Assembly: GCF_002777745.1 (NCBI RefSeq)
Contig: NZ_MEIO01000028.1
Coordinates: 1-64,000, forward strand
Length of the DNA stretch: 64,000 nt
Direction: 5' to 3'
Source of the DNA: Snodgrassella alvi
GTDB taxonomy: Bacteria > Pseudomonadota > Gammaproteobacteria > Burkholderiales > Neisseriaceae
How positions within the stretch are numbered: position 1 is the stretch's first letter; each line of letters begins with the position of its first letter. The notes below the pieces were generated by a model. The model saw nothing but the letters and a program-made list of their open reading frames with translations. It was not told where the DNA came from and searched no databases. Made by a program: the position numbers and the translations under genes. Shown here one piece after another: positions 27,450-36,598 of this stretch.

Positions 27450-28148
27450 TCAGCTCACATTATCTAGTGTAAACAGCTCTGTACCATGCTTTTTTAACCA
27501 TAATCGAGCACTAACGGTTTCGGCCGTATATTCGGCCACCATCGCCCAGAATGCCTTACCATGATTGGCATGACGCAAATGACATAACTCATGAATGCAA
27601 ACATAATCCACCACAAAGGCAGGTGCACCAATCAATCGCCAGTTTAAGCGAATACCAGTACGCCGGCGACATACCCCCCAAAAAGTACGCGCCTGACTTA
27701 AAGCCATTGCGGCCGGCCGCAATTGCATTACCTGTGCCCAATATTGCAAACGCGATAATAATTCAGTTTGTGCACACTGCTTTAACCAATCACGTAAAAC
27801 TACATACGGTAATTGTGTAGTTGACAGCGGTAATAAAAAACTTTGTCGCGCATGCCAATGCACACGAGTAATCACAGCCACCGACATATAAGAATAAGTT
27901 TGACCACGAAACCAGATATATGCAGGTAAAGCTGTTGAGATTTCTGCTGCCTGCTGCCAGAACTGCTTGATAGAAGCCTCATTAGCCCTTAACCATTGAT
28001 GTAAAGATTTCATGGATACAAATGGTGGTGCATTAATGTCCAGTAGACAATGCGAAGCTACGCGTAAAATAATATTTTTTCGCGCAGTGCGGCGCAGCTT
28101 TAGCCTGATGGCACAGTCATCTGTAGTTGTGTGAATAAACACCGACAT
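27450..28148 (-). CDS. YgjP-like (DUF45/M48) metallopeptidase domain protein
   Basis: The 232-residue protein has the zinc motif HELCH at 186-190, followed by LRHANHGKAFWAMV, and upstream TFWGVCRRRTGIRLNWRL at about 155-172. Both are typical of YgjP/DUF45 proteins, which are predicted cytoplasmic zinc proteases related to SprT/WLM. No signal peptide is seen. No physiological substrate is established for the family. The gene stands alone and is convergent with mfd. Confidence 0.85.
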   Translation of the reverse strand: MSVFIHTTTDDCAIRLKLRRTARKNIILRVASHCLLDINAPPFVSMKSLHQWLRANEASIKQFWQQAAEISTALPAYIWFRGQTYSYMSVAVITRVHWHARQSFLLPLSTTQLPYVVLRDWLKQCAQTELLSRLQYWAQVMQLRPAAMALSQARTFWGVCRRRTGIRLNWRLIGAPAFVVDYVCIHELCHLRHANHGKAFWAMVAEYTAETVSARLWLKKHGTELFTLDNVS

Positions 28149-28409
28149 AACAACTAATCTGTCAAAATCCTATGAAGGATAACCTTGTTATAGGCTACTA
28201 TTTTTGCATAAATACACAAACCCGTTTATTCTACCTTGTCTACAGCCACCTCAGACCCGAATCAGTCGAAGTAGCAATTTAACATCTGAACATCAGACTA
28301 AATTTTACGAATAAAACGTTGTTTTCAATTTGATTAAAGATATTCAAGCTTAACAATCATACATGACTGCTAATACAACCAGATTTATAATTACCTGAAC
28401 CACATGCTG

Positions 28410-29171
28410 CTAATGCTGTACTATCGGTGTAGGCACTTGTGGATTTACCGGTGCGAACGGGCCGACTCCCTGAATTTTTACCTGTTGGTCTTCTATCCAC
28501 CGCTCACAAAGCTGGATTAATTCTTCTGGTGTCTGTGCAGCGGCATAATGAACTGGAGTACCAATCACCACCGTTACTTTACCCGGATATTTAAAAAAAG
28601 AATTTTTAGGCCAGAATTCGCCACTATTCAAGGCCACTGGCACCAAATCTATTTGCAGCGTCTGCGCCATCCTCGCTGCACCTTTCTTATAATGCCCACG
28701 GTATCCGGGCTTAATCCGTGTACCTTCCGGGAAAATACAAATCCACATACCTTTTTGATGGCATATTTTTCCCTGACTAATGATCTGAGCATTCGCAGCT
28801 TTAGGGTTATTACGATCAATACCTATTGTGCCACGCCATTTCAGTGCCCAGCCAAATATCGGAATACGGAAAAGCTCACGTTTAGCAACAAAGGCCAGAT
28901 CAGGAAAAAAGGAAAGCATAGCCAGCGTTTCCCAGCCAGATTGATGTTTACAGCAGACGATACCCGGTTCACATGGAATATTTTCCCTACCAATTACCTC
29001 ATACTTCAGGCCGATAACGTGTTCCAGCATCCAAAACAGTACTTTCGCCCACGCAGTAGTTGTCCATGTAACACCTTTGGGAATGAGCATGGAAATAATT
29101 ACCACTACCAGCCATACCAGCGAAAATACACACAAACAAAACCAGTAAATCAAATTACGTAACAACAACAT
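28410..29171 (-). CDS. nlaA: 1-acyl-sn-glycerol-3-phosphate acyltransferase (NlaA type)
   Basis: This 253-residue PlsC-family protein has an N-terminal membrane helix (about 5-30), motif I CKHQSGWET with His76 and Glu81 (HX4E instead of HX4D), and motif III FPEGTRIKPG at about 149-158, followed by GAARMA and VPVALNSG. It would make phosphatidic acid in the inner membrane. It is the last gene of the glyQ-glyS-DUF-gmhB operon, six bases after gmhB, whose 3' end holds its GAGGAA ribosome-binding site. The HX4E form is seen in many proteobacterial PlsC proteins annotated with this activity. Confidence 0.85.
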   Translation of the reverse strand: MLLLRNLIYWFCLCVFSLVWLVVVIISMLIPKGVTWTTTAWAKVLFWMLEHVIGLKYEVIGRENIPCEPGIVCCKHQSGWETLAMLSFFPDLAFVAKRELFRIPIFGWALKWRGTIGIDRNNPKAANAQIISQGKICHQKGMWICIFPEGTRIKPGYRGHYKKGAARMAQTLQIDLVPVALNSGEFWPKNSFFKYPGKVTVVIGTPVHYAAAQTPEELIQLCERWIEDQQVKIQGVGPFAPVNPQVPTPIVQH

Positions 29172-29177
29172 GTTAGA

Positions 29178-29753
29178 TTATTCCTCGGCTGCCTTTTCAG
29201 CCTGTACACGACAAAATTTGGCAAAATCCAGCAAATCGTCATACACTTGTGTATCCTCCGGCAAGGTTTCCATTTTCAACGTGTCTTTACCTTTTCCCGT
29301 TAAAACAAGTACCGGATGCCCACCAATTGCTGCAATTGCCTGCATATCGCGAATACCATCTCCTACCAGCCATGTATTTTCAGGCTTCATATGCAAACGA
29401 TCGAGAATGTCCAGCAATAAGCCCGGTTGAGGTTTGCGACAGTCACACTTGGCATTACTGGTATGCGGACAAAACCAGACTCCACTCAAACGGCCACCGG
29501 CTTTCTGAATATGAGTATGCATTTTGCCATGTACTTCATTAAGCTGCTGCATACTCACTTGATCGCGCCCAATTCCGGACATATTCTCAGCTACTACTAC
29601 GGTGTACCCGCTTTGAGTTAAAAAGGCAACAGCATCCATACTGCCGGGTAATGGATGCCATTGGTCAGGGTCGGTGATTGGCTGCGGCTGCATTACATTC
29701 AATACGCCATCACGATCAAGAATAATTAATTTGCCTTTTCCACTCAATGCCAT
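29178..29753 (-). CDS. gmhB: D-glycero-beta-D-manno-heptose-1,7-bisphosphate 7-phosphatase
   Basis: GmhB removes the 7-phosphate from heptose bisphosphate on the way to ADP-heptose for the lipopolysaccharide inner core. The 191-residue HAD phosphatase has the nucleophile motif ILDRDGVLN (Asp13, Asp15), the SGIGRD loop, the zinc-binding stretch CPHTSNAKCDCRKP, and the final HAD motif VGDGIRDMQAI. The start at 29753 is chosen because AAGGAT precedes it; the longest frame begins 13 codons earlier, inside the upstream gene. It overlaps no gene and is followed after six bases by nlaA. Confidence 0.9.
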   Translation of the reverse strand: MALSGKGKLIILDRDGVLNVMQPQPITDPDQWHPLPGSMDAVAFLTQSGYTVVVAENMSGIGRDQVSMQQLNEVHGKMHTHIQKAGGRLSGVWFCPHTSNAKCDCRKPQPGLLLDILDRLHMKPENTWLVGDGIRDMQAIAAIGGHPVLVLTGKGKDTLKMETLPEDTQVYDDLLDFAKFCRVQAEKAAEE

Positions 29754-29761
29754 AATTATCC

Positions 29762-30211
29762 TTACTGAGCAGGTTTCAAACTTTGACGCCACCGAATCAG
29801 AGCACCATCAAATACACCATCAAGCAAAGCCTGATTTTCATCATTTATTTCCACATGATAAAAGCTTTCCAGAGCTGGGGTATTCAAAGTATGCACGTAG
29901 TCTTCCATAAAACGGCCATAGCCATCCTCTTCATCTTCATAATAATAAAGTGAAAAGCGACGGCCTTCATCATTGAAATCACTGTCTTCCAAACAACCAG
30001 CCATATTATTCAGAACGAATTCAGCTCCACTCATTACCTGCGCCTTTACCGCAGACATGTCTTCTTCTGCCGCTTCGTCCCATTGAGGATTATATAATCC
30101 CCGACGCACAATCCATGACCAGTAATAGCCCATGTGCGTAGCTGCATTAGCCATTGCCAGAGCTGGCGGATAATCTTCTTCTGTATGAAATACTACATTA
30201 TCAAATATCAT
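29762..30211 (-). CDS. DUF7832-like protein in the glyQS-gmhB operon
   Basis: The 149-residue acidic protein starts MIFDNVVFHTEEDYPPALA and contains HMGYYWSWIVRRGLYNP, a WDEAAEEDMSAVKA helix, and the acidic Tyr-rich DEGRRFSLYYYEDEEDGYGR. These resemble the DUF7832 family, which has no known function; I am fairly but not fully sure of the match. No signal peptide or membrane helix is present, so it is cytoplasmic. It sits 45 bases after glyS and 8 before gmhB. An upstream in-frame ATG at 30229 is possible, but GGATGAG fits the start at 30211 better. Confidence 0.7.
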   Translation of the reverse strand: MIFDNVVFHTEEDYPPALAMANAATHMGYYWSWIVRRGLYNPQWDEAAEEDMSAVKAQVMSGAEFVLNNMAGCLEDSDFNDEGRRFSLYYYEDEEDGYGRFMEDYVHTLNTPALESFYHVEINDENQALLDGVFDGALIRWRQSLKPAQ

Positions 30212-30256
30212 GATTTGGTTCTCATCCATTATAAGAACGGGCTGTACAAACAGATA

Positions 30257-32320
30257 TTACTCATTCAGCAAAGCGATGTCGGCAACTGCATTCATCTGGT
30301 GTGACAAAAACAGTAATAAAGCCAAGCGATTATTCTTAATCGCTTCATTTTCATCCATTACCATTACATTAGTAAAGAATGTATCTACCTTTTCCTTAAT
30401 GCCAGTCAATTCCGCTAATGCCTGAACAAAATCCTGCTGTTTCATGGCAGTTTGAATTTTTATTGCAACCTGTTCAGTTGCTTGATACAGATTCAGCTCA
30501 TCCTGTTGCTGTAAAAGCGCAGTTGTAATAACAGGCAAGACAGAAAAATCGACTTTTCTCAGTAAATTGTGAACACGCTTGTTGGCAGCTATTAATGCAG
30601 CAGCTTCAGCCAGTTGCTTAAACTGCGTCACAGCAGCCAATCTCGCTTCCAGCTCACCCAGATTATCCACTTTACCCGCCAATACTGCGGCAACCACATC
30701 CTGCGCATAAGTATTTTGCAACAGAATAGCCAAACGCGCCTGCATAAATCCGGCTACTTCACTAACCGTATCCGCAGCCAGTTTGCCAGCGGGGAAAGTA
30801 TCGAAAGCAGCTTGTAATAGCGGCGTTAGTGCCAGATTATGCTGCATCAGCATCCGCAAAATACCCAGCGCACTGCGACGTAATGCATATGGATCTTTGT
30901 CTCCGGTTGGAATAAGCCCAATTCCCCAGATACCCAGCAAAGTTTCCAGTTTGTCTGCCAGAGCCACTACTGTGCCAAGTAAGGTATCTGGTAATGCATC
31001 ATTGGCAAAACGCGGCCAGTAATGTTGCTCAATTGCCACAGCCACATCTGTGTCTTCACCATCATGCAGTGCATAGTATTTACCCATCGTGCCCTGCAAT
31101 TCAGGGAATTCACCTACCATATCAGTAAGTAAATCTGCCTTAGCCAATTCAGCAGTACGAGCTGCTTTATTAACATCAACACCTAAGAGTGGCGCAATTG
31201 CTTTAGCCAACTGGGTGACGCGTTGCACTCTTTCTGCCTGACTACCTAGTTTATTGTGGTACACAACATTTTGCAGACCGAGTAGACGACTAGCCAGAGA
31301 GATTTTCTGATCCTGACGGTAAAAGAATTCTGCGTCAGCCAGACGGGCACGCAGTACACGTTCATTGCCATGAATAATATGAACCGGATTATCAGTTTGT
31401 AAATTGGATACCAGCAAAAAGCGGTTGATCAGCTTGCCTTCACTGTTTAACAGCGGGAAATATTTCTGATTCTGCTGCATGGTTAAAATCAGGCATTCCT
31501 GTGGCACTTGTAAAAAGCGTTCATCAAAACCTGCCTGCAGGACTACCGGCCACTCAACCAGAGCCGTTACTTCATCCAGCAAACCCTCAGCATATGCCAC
31601 CTGCGCATGCAATGCCTGCTCCGCCTCGCTCAAGTCCTGCTCAATGCGGGCACGGCGCTCAGCAAAACTAGCCACAACCTTACCCTGCTCCAGTAACTGC
31701 TGCGCATAATCTGCTGCATGGTTGAATGTAATTTTACCTTTGCTCAGAAAGCGGTGACCCAATGTCCAGTTCTGGCTGCTTAAACCCAGCACACTGCCCG
31801 CAACCGTTTCTGTACCATGCAGCATAACCAGTCCATGTACCGGACGGACAAAGGTATAGGTACTGCTCCCCCAGTGCATGACTTTAGGAATCGGCAGCTT
31901 TTTAATAGCCACATTCAAAATATCACTCAACAGCGCACTCAAAGGCTGGCCTGCCTGAGTATATTCATAAGCAAACACCATTTGCTTGCCATCATCAATC
32001 TGGCTGAGCTGATTAATTTCTATCTGATTACTGCGGGCAAACCCCTGCAAGGCTTTGGTAGGTTCACCATCTTTCATACCGGCAGCCACACTCGGGCCTT
32101 TTTTCACGATGCGCTGATCCGCCTGCACCGGTTTAACATTCTGTATCAGAACACCTAAACGTCTGGGCGCAGCAAATACCTGATAATCAGCTTCGCCACT
32201 GATGAGTTGAGCTTTCTCCAATCCTTCAACAACACCAGCTGCCAGACTTTCGCCCAGATTATTCAGCGCTTTTGGTGGTAATTCTTCGGTACGCAGTTCA
32301 ATTAATAAAGGAGCATTCAT
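30257..32320 (-). CDS. glyS: Glycine--tRNA ligase beta subunit
   Basis: GlyS is the large subunit of the alpha2-beta2 bacterial glycyl-tRNA synthetase and binds and edits the tRNA. The 687-residue protein starts MNAPLLIELRTEELPPKALN, has the conserved KVMHWGS segment (about 143-149), WPVVLQAGFDERFLQVPQECLI, and RLADAEFFYRQD (about 328-339). The HD-like domain (about 350-520) contains PTGDKDPYALRRSALG, and a C-terminal anticodon-binding (DALR-like) domain closes the protein. Length is normal. It follows glyQ after 22 bases. Confidence 0.96.
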   Translation of the reverse strand: MNAPLLIELRTEELPPKALNNLGESLAAGVVEGLEKAQLISGEADYQVFAAPRRLGVLIQNVKPVQADQRIVKKGPSVAAGMKDGEPTKALQGFARSNQIEINQLSQIDDGKQMVFAYEYTQAGQPLSALLSDILNVAIKKLPIPKVMHWGSSTYTFVRPVHGLVMLHGTETVAGSVLGLSSQNWTLGHRFLSKGKITFNHAADYAQQLLEQGKVVASFAERRARIEQDLSEAEQALHAQVAYAEGLLDEVTALVEWPVVLQAGFDERFLQVPQECLILTMQQNQKYFPLLNSEGKLINRFLLVSNLQTDNPVHIIHGNERVLRARLADAEFFYRQDQKISLASRLLGLQNVVYHNKLGSQAERVQRVTQLAKAIAPLLGVDVNKAARTAELAKADLLTDMVGEFPELQGTMGKYYALHDGEDTDVAVAIEQHYWPRFANDALPDTLLGTVVALADKLETLLGIWGIGLIPTGDKDPYALRRSALGILRMLMQHNLALTPLLQAAFDTFPAGKLAADTVSEVAGFMQARLAILLQNTYAQDVVAAVLAGKVDNLGELEARLAAVTQFKQLAEAAALIAANKRVHNLLRKVDFSVLPVITTALLQQQDELNLYQATEQVAIKIQTAMKQQDFVQALAELTGIKEKVDTFFTNVMVMDENEAIKNNRLALLLFLSHQMNAVADIALLNE

Positions 32321-32342
32321 GCAAGTATTACTTTCATTCGGT

Positions 32343-33260
32343 TCAGGCTGTCTGGCCGTTAGTATTTTTTTTCAATAACGGGAAGCCGAGCTTCTCGCGG
32401 CTTTCCACATATTTATGCGCAACCGCACGGCTTAAAGCACGCACACGGCCAATATAAGTGGCACGCTCCGTCACAGAAATAGCGCCACGTGCATCCAGCA
32501 GATTAAACGTATGTCCGGCCTTGAGTACCAGCTCATATGCAGGCAGTGCCAGACTGACATTCTCTACTGCCAGCAAGCGTTTGGCTTCTGCTTCATAATG
32601 GTTAAACTGTGCCAGTAACCATTCTGCATTACTGAACTCAAAATTATAAGTAGATTGCTCTACCTCATTCTGATGGTATACATCGCCATAGGTGATAATC
32701 TGTCCGTCTTGGGTTTTGGTCCAGACCAGATCGTAAACATTTTCAACGCCTTGTAAATACATGGCCAGCCGTTCAATACCATAAGTAATTTCACCCAGAA
32801 CCGGCGAGCAGTCCATACCGCCTACCTGCTGAAAATAGGTAAATTGTGTAACCTCCATGCCATTGAGCCACACCTCCCAGCCCAGCCCCCATGCACCCAA
32901 AGTAGGATTTTCCCAATCATCCTCAACAAAGCGGATATCATGCTGACACGGATCAATACCCAGCTCCTGCAAAGAGGCCAGATATAACTCCTGAATATTA
33001 TCCGGTGACGGCTTTAATGCCACCTGAAACTGGTAATAATGTTGCAAACGATTCGGATTTTCACCATAGCGACCATCCTTAGGTCGGCGCGACGGCTGCA
33101 CATAGGCCGCAAACCACGGTTCAGGCCCTAGTGCGCGCAGACAAGTAGCCGGATGGCTAGTGCCCGCTCCCACCTCCATATCCAGAGGCTGCAACACCGC
33201 ACAGCCATGTCGAGCCCAGTAATTTTGTAAAGTAAAAATAATTTCTTGGAAAGTCAGCAT
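32343..33260 (-). CDS. glyQ: Glycine--tRNA ligase alpha subunit
   Basis: GlyQ is the catalytic subunit that activates glycine with ATP and charges tRNA-Gly together with GlyS. The 305-residue class II synthetase shows [20 protein letters not shown] at the N-terminus, [20 protein letters not shown] (about 28-47), [21 protein letters not shown] and [12 protein letters not shown]. It is the first gene of a five-gene minus-strand operon and is divergent from the hemolysin-III gene. The promoter lies between 33261 and 33440 but was not resolved. Confidence 0.97.
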   Translation of the reverse strand: MLTFQEIIFTLQNYWARHGCAVLQPLDMEVGAGTSHPATCLRALGPEPWFAAYVQPSRRPKDGRYGENPNRLQHYYQFQVALKPSPDNIQELYLASLQELGIDPCQHDIRFVEDDWENPTLGAWGLGWEVWLNGMEVTQFTYFQQVGGMDCSPVLGEITYGIERLAMYLQGVENVYDLVWTKTQDGQIITYGDVYHQNEVEQSTYNFEFSNAEWLLAQFNHYEAEAKRLLAVENVSLALPAYELVLKAGHTFNLLDARGAISVTERATYIGRVRALSRAVAHKYVESREKLGFPLLKKNTNGQTA

Positions 33261-33442
33261 GAAGGGAAATTTCTGATAATCTGCAAAATTATCTATTTTA
33301 CTGTGCTTGCCAGCAGTTGAACAGCCATCATCACATTCCTAAATAACCATTCGTGCTAATAATAAAATCAAAAAACACTTGCACCATCCGGCTGGCAGTG
33401 AAAGGATAGCCGTTTCATTTATCAGATTTCCTCTCTTAAAAA

Positions 33443-34066
33443 ATGTATCATGGCGAGCGTTTCAACGCATATTCTCACCTTGCCGGCTTTATCCTTGCCT
33501 GCGTGGGTACAATATTTCTCCTAATTAAATCTGTACATTATGGTGATGTGTACCGTATTGTAAGTTCAGCCATTTATGGTACCAGCCTGATACTTCTGTA
33601 TGGTATATCAACCCTGTATCATTCCGTCCATTCACACCGTGCCAAGGCAGTGTTGCAAAAATTTGACCACTGTGCCATTTACCTGCTGATTGCCGGCAGC
33701 TATACTCCTTTTACCCTCACTACATTAAACGGTAGCTGGGGCTGGTCATTACTTGGTGTATCGTGGGGACTGGCAATATTTGGTATTATTCAGGAAGTGA
33801 CCATTGGACGCAAAAGTGAAACTCGTATCCTGTCGCTGATTCTTTATCTGTTGATGGGCTGGCTGATTGTCATTGCTATCTATCCGCTGACCCAGCGCAT
33901 GTCTTCACCGGGTCTGTTTTGGCTGACTACTGGCGGACTGGCATACAGCATCGGTATCTACTGGTTTATTAATGATGAAAAAATTCGCCATGGCCATGGT
34001 ATCTGGCATATTTTTGTCATGCTTGGCAGTTTGGCACAATTTATCTGCGTTTATGCCTATATTTGA
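33443..34066 (+). CDS. Hemolysin III (TrhA/PAQR-like) membrane protein
   Basis: The 207-residue protein has seven membrane helices and the three metal-site segments of the family: FNAYSHLAG near the N-terminus, STLYHSVHSH with FDHCAIYLLIAGSYTPF in the middle (about 56-92), and HGHGIWHIFVMLGS near the C-terminus. Bacterial members such as E. coli TrhA/YqfA affect membrane energetics and lipid balance; haemolysis is historic naming. It is divergent from glyQ. The ATG at 33443 lacks a clear Shine-Dalgarno sequence. Confidence 0.88.
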   Translation: MYHGERFNAYSHLAGFILACVGTIFLLIKSVHYGDVYRIVSSAIYGTSLILLYGISTLYHSVHSHRAKAVLQKFDHCAIYLLIAGSYTPFTLTTLNGSWGWSLLGVSWGLAIFGIIQEVTIGRKSETRILSLILYLLMGWLIVIAIYPLTQRMSSPGLFWLTTGGLAYSIGIYWFINDEKIRHGHGIWHIFVMLGSLAQFICVYAYI

Positions 34067-34141
34067 CATTGCAACAGACAGATATAGAGATACAACTGAA
34101 GTACACACTTAATTGAATCATTCAGCATCGAAAGAAGTTTA

Positions 34142-35008
34142 GTGAAGATTTATCTGAAAACCCTGCTTGTTAGTCTGTGCATGCTTATTGTGACAGCCTG
34201 TAGTGGTGAAAAAACCACGCAATCTTCTGTTTCAGCAGAACAGATAAAAAAAGAAATTATAATCGGTACCACCGTAGGCGATTTTGCTGATATGGTGCGC
34301 GATCAGGTGCAGCCTGAACTGGAAAAAAAGGGCTATAAGGTACAACTACTCGAATTCACCGATTATGTCCGCCCCAATTTGGCCTTAGCGGATAAATCCA
34401 TTGATATTAATATTTTTCAACATAAGCCATATCTGGATGATTTTGCTCGATCGCGCCAGCTGGCCATTATACCGGTCTTTCAGGTTCCCACTGGCCCTCT
34501 AGGAATATATACTGGCAAATTGCACGAACTTAATGCAATAAAAAGTGGCTCTAGCGTCTCTGTACCTAATGACCCGTCCAATCTGGCTCGTGCTCTGGTT
34601 ATGCTGGACAAGCTGGGCTGGATCACTCTAAAAGCCAGTATTAACCCTCTTAAAGCCTCGTTAACCGATATTGCCAGCAATAACAAAAATATCAAACTGA
34701 TACCACTGGAAGCCGCCCAATTACCCCGATCCCGCCATGATGTAGATTTTGCAGTGATTAATGGCAATTTTGCCACCAGCTCCGGGCTGAAATTCACATC
34801 CGCCTTATTTCTGGAACCCGGCTATACCTATGTTAATTGGGCTGCAATCCGAACTACAGACAAAGACAGCCAATGGGTAAAAGACATAACAGCAGCATAT
34901 AACTCCACGGCATTTAAAGAATATGCCTTTAAACGTTTTGCTGGTTACAAATATCCCGAATCATGGGGTATACAGAGCCAACTACCTTCATCTGCACAAG
35001 CACAATAA
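34142..35008 (+). CDS. MetQ/NlpA-type methionine-binding lipoprotein (orphan)
   Basis: The 288-residue precursor uses a GTG start (AAAGAAG ribosome-binding site) and has a lipoprotein signal peptide with lipobox VTAC (Cys20). The rest matches the NlpA/MetQ binding-protein family: EIIIGTTVGDFADMV at the start, VQLLEFTDYVRPNLALADKSIDINIFQHKPYL (in two parts), VPNDPSNLARALVML, and VDFAVINGNFATSSG. These proteins capture D- or L-methionine for the MetNI ABC transporter. No metN or metI lies in this window, so the transporter genes must be elsewhere or another role applies. Confidence 0.87.
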   Translation: MKIYLKTLLVSLCMLIVTACSGEKTTQSSVSAEQIKKEIIIGTTVGDFADMVRDQVQPELEKKGYKVQLLEFTDYVRPNLALADKSIDINIFQHKPYLDDFARSRQLAIIPVFQVPTGPLGIYTGKLHELNAIKSGSSVSVPNDPSNLARALVMLDKLGWITLKASINPLKASLTDIASNNKNIKLIPLEAAQLPRSRHDVDFAVINGNFATSSGLKFTSALFLEPGYTYVNWAAIRTTDKDSQWVKDITAAYNSTAFKEYAFKRFAGYKYPESWGIQSQLPSSAQAQ

Positions 35009-35096
35009 CTACCTGTCTTAGCTCTGAACAGACAATTCGTTATAGGTATTTATATATTTATAACGGAATGTTTTTACTAACCATAACTTAAAAAAC

Positions 35097-35432
35097 ATGA
35101 AGTCGAACAATTTTATTCCCGGTGCTGAACTGCCATTAGAACAGAAAATCAATCTGGAAACTGCACGTATCAACTGGCATGAACTCCAGCCTCACTTTGC
35201 CCGTGGCAACTGTATTTACGTAGCACCGGAACTCGATTTAGTCGATATTGCACACAAAATAGCCACAGATGACAGTGCCACCATTGCACTTTTGATACAT
35301 AACGGTAAAATTAGTAAAGTCAGCGATATAATGGCACAACAATATTTTGACCGTAACCAGCCAATGTGGGCCGTTGTAGTAAAGCCATATGTGCTGATAC
35401 AGCCAGACAATACTATTGTCGAAAGCAAATAA
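35097..35432 (+). CDS. DUF2288 family protein
   Basis: The 111-residue cytoplasmic protein matches the DUF2288 pattern: ETARINWHELQPHFARGN, then VAPELDLVDIAHKIA, a central LLIHNGKISKVSD, and a C-terminal MWAVVVKPYVLIQ. The family is small, widespread in gamma- and beta-proteobacteria and cyanobacteria, and has no assigned function. It lies 88 bases after the metQ-like gene and 34 before the pilin-like gene, with no terminator seen on either side, so the three may be cotranscribed. Confidence 0.8.
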   Translation: MKSNNFIPGAELPLEQKINLETARINWHELQPHFARGNCIYVAPELDLVDIAHKIATDDSATIALLIHNGKISKVSDIMAQQYFDRNQPMWAVVVKPYVLIQPDNTIVESK

Positions 35433-35466
35433 AACAAGCATTCAAAATAGATAGAAAGAGAACATT

Positions 35467-35892
35467 ATGCAGCGACGCAATCAGGGCTTTACGCTTATTG
35501 ACTTAATGATTACCATCACTATTATTGGCATATTAGCCGCAATAGCCTACCCGTCCTACAATAGCTTTGTGATTAAAGCCCGCGAACAAAACGCCCGTGC
35601 TGATTTAGTGCTGAATATCAACAAACTGGAACGGTATTACGCCAAAAACAACACATTTATTACAAACACTACAGATCCGACAAATAATCTCGAACAAAAT
35701 ACACATACGCTCGAACAAAAAAATAGCGCAACATATTTTACTTTTAGTGGTACCTACCAACCCAGTAGTTATCGTCTGGTGGCCACGCCAACACCGGACA
35801 ATAGTGGTGCAACAAGAGTGGTTGTTTATGACAGTTTGCATGGTATGTTATTGTGTGATGATATTAGGCAAGAAAGCTGTGATCCTTTTTAA
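35467..35892 (+). CDS. Type IV pilin-like protein with Asp at mature position 5
   Basis: This 141-residue prepilin has a short basic leader MQRRNQG and a class III N-terminal segment FTLIDLMITITIIGILAAIA that a PilD-type peptidase would cut after Gly7. Then come the usual alpha-1 helix continuation (YPSYNSFVIKAREQNARADL), a variable middle, and a C-terminal Cys pair (CDDIRQESC) like the D-region loop of PilE or ComP. The conserved Glu5 of the mature protein is Asp (codon GAC, residue 12). It is more likely a minor pilin or pseudopilin than the main subunit. An AAAGAG site precedes ATG 35467. Confidence 0.85.
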   Translation: MQRRNQGFTLIDLMITITIIGILAAIAYPSYNSFVIKAREQNARADLVLNINKLERYYAKNNTFITNTTDPTNNLEQNTHTLEQKNSATYFTFSGTYQPSSYRLVATPTPDNSGATRVVVYDSLHGMLLCDDIRQESCDPF

Positions 35893-36087
35893 ATTTATGT
35901 TCATTCATTTCACGTTACAGCATATCCTGCTGAAATTGCATAATTTTCAGCAACATGCTTACTTAAGTAAATCTATTTCTTTATTTTAGTTAAATAATAG
36001 TTTAAAATTTACAAATATATTCAATATTTAACTTTTTATTTTTAAGAAAGTAATTAAATTTTTGATAAAAAATAAAAGAGCAAATAT

Positions 36088-36513
36088 ATGGAAAAGCTGA
36101 AATCAATCCTGCTAATATCGGCCACTTTAGCACTGGCCGATCCGGTATTAGCAGCCGGTTATCAGGCTGCTGACAATTATGGGTTCGATGATGCTGAAAG
36201 AATCATCATCCAGATGTATAATCAGCAACAACAGATTGAAAAAGAAATCGACAAATTATCGGCATCACTTTTTCAGGATGATAATCAGGTTAAATTATTT
36301 AAGAATTGTAAAAAGCATGAATGTCATCAATACAGTGAAATTTCCTCTTTCCAACTCGACCCGAATCTAAACTTTACTTATCAGAATCAGATTAACAGAG
36401 ATGGGTTAATCAAATCAGTTACTCGACGTGGCAAATTTAACCAGCACATGCGCAAACAGAAGCTGATACTGGATAATGCAGATGGTCAACCAGATGTTTA
36501 TCTGCATCAGTAA
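36088..36513 (+). CDS. Exported protein of unknown function
   Basis: The 141-residue protein has a clear signal peptide (about 1-23, cut after VLA before AGYQAADN), then a Gln/Glu-rich helix that could form a coiled coil (about 46-64). A Cys pair NCKKHEC follows at about 73-79, then SSFQLDPNLNFTYQNQIN and a basic C-terminal stretch. I do not recognise the family. It is likely periplasmic, with a possible disulfide. It stands alone, after an AT-rich 195-base gap and before a strong terminator, convergent with the META-domain lipoprotein gene. Confidence 0.6.
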   Translation: MEKLKSILLISATLALADPVLAAGYQAADNYGFDDAERIIIQMYNQQQQIEKEIDKLSASLFQDDNQVKLFKNCKKHECHQYSEISSFQLDPNLNFTYQNQINRDGLIKSVTRRGKFNQHMRKQKLILDNADGQPDVYLHQ

Positions 36514-36543
36514 GTACTTAGAATTTCAGAATAGCAATTATCT

Positions 36544-36575
36544 AAAAAGGCAATGAAAAAATCATTGCCTTTTAA
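36544..36575. terminator. Bidirectional terminator
   Basis: AAAAGGCAATGA (36545-36556) and TCATTGCCTTTT (36562-36573) form a 12-bp stem around AAAAA, between two convergent genes. Confidence 0.85.
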
Positions 36576-36598
36576 TTTAACTATTTAACAGGTAAATT

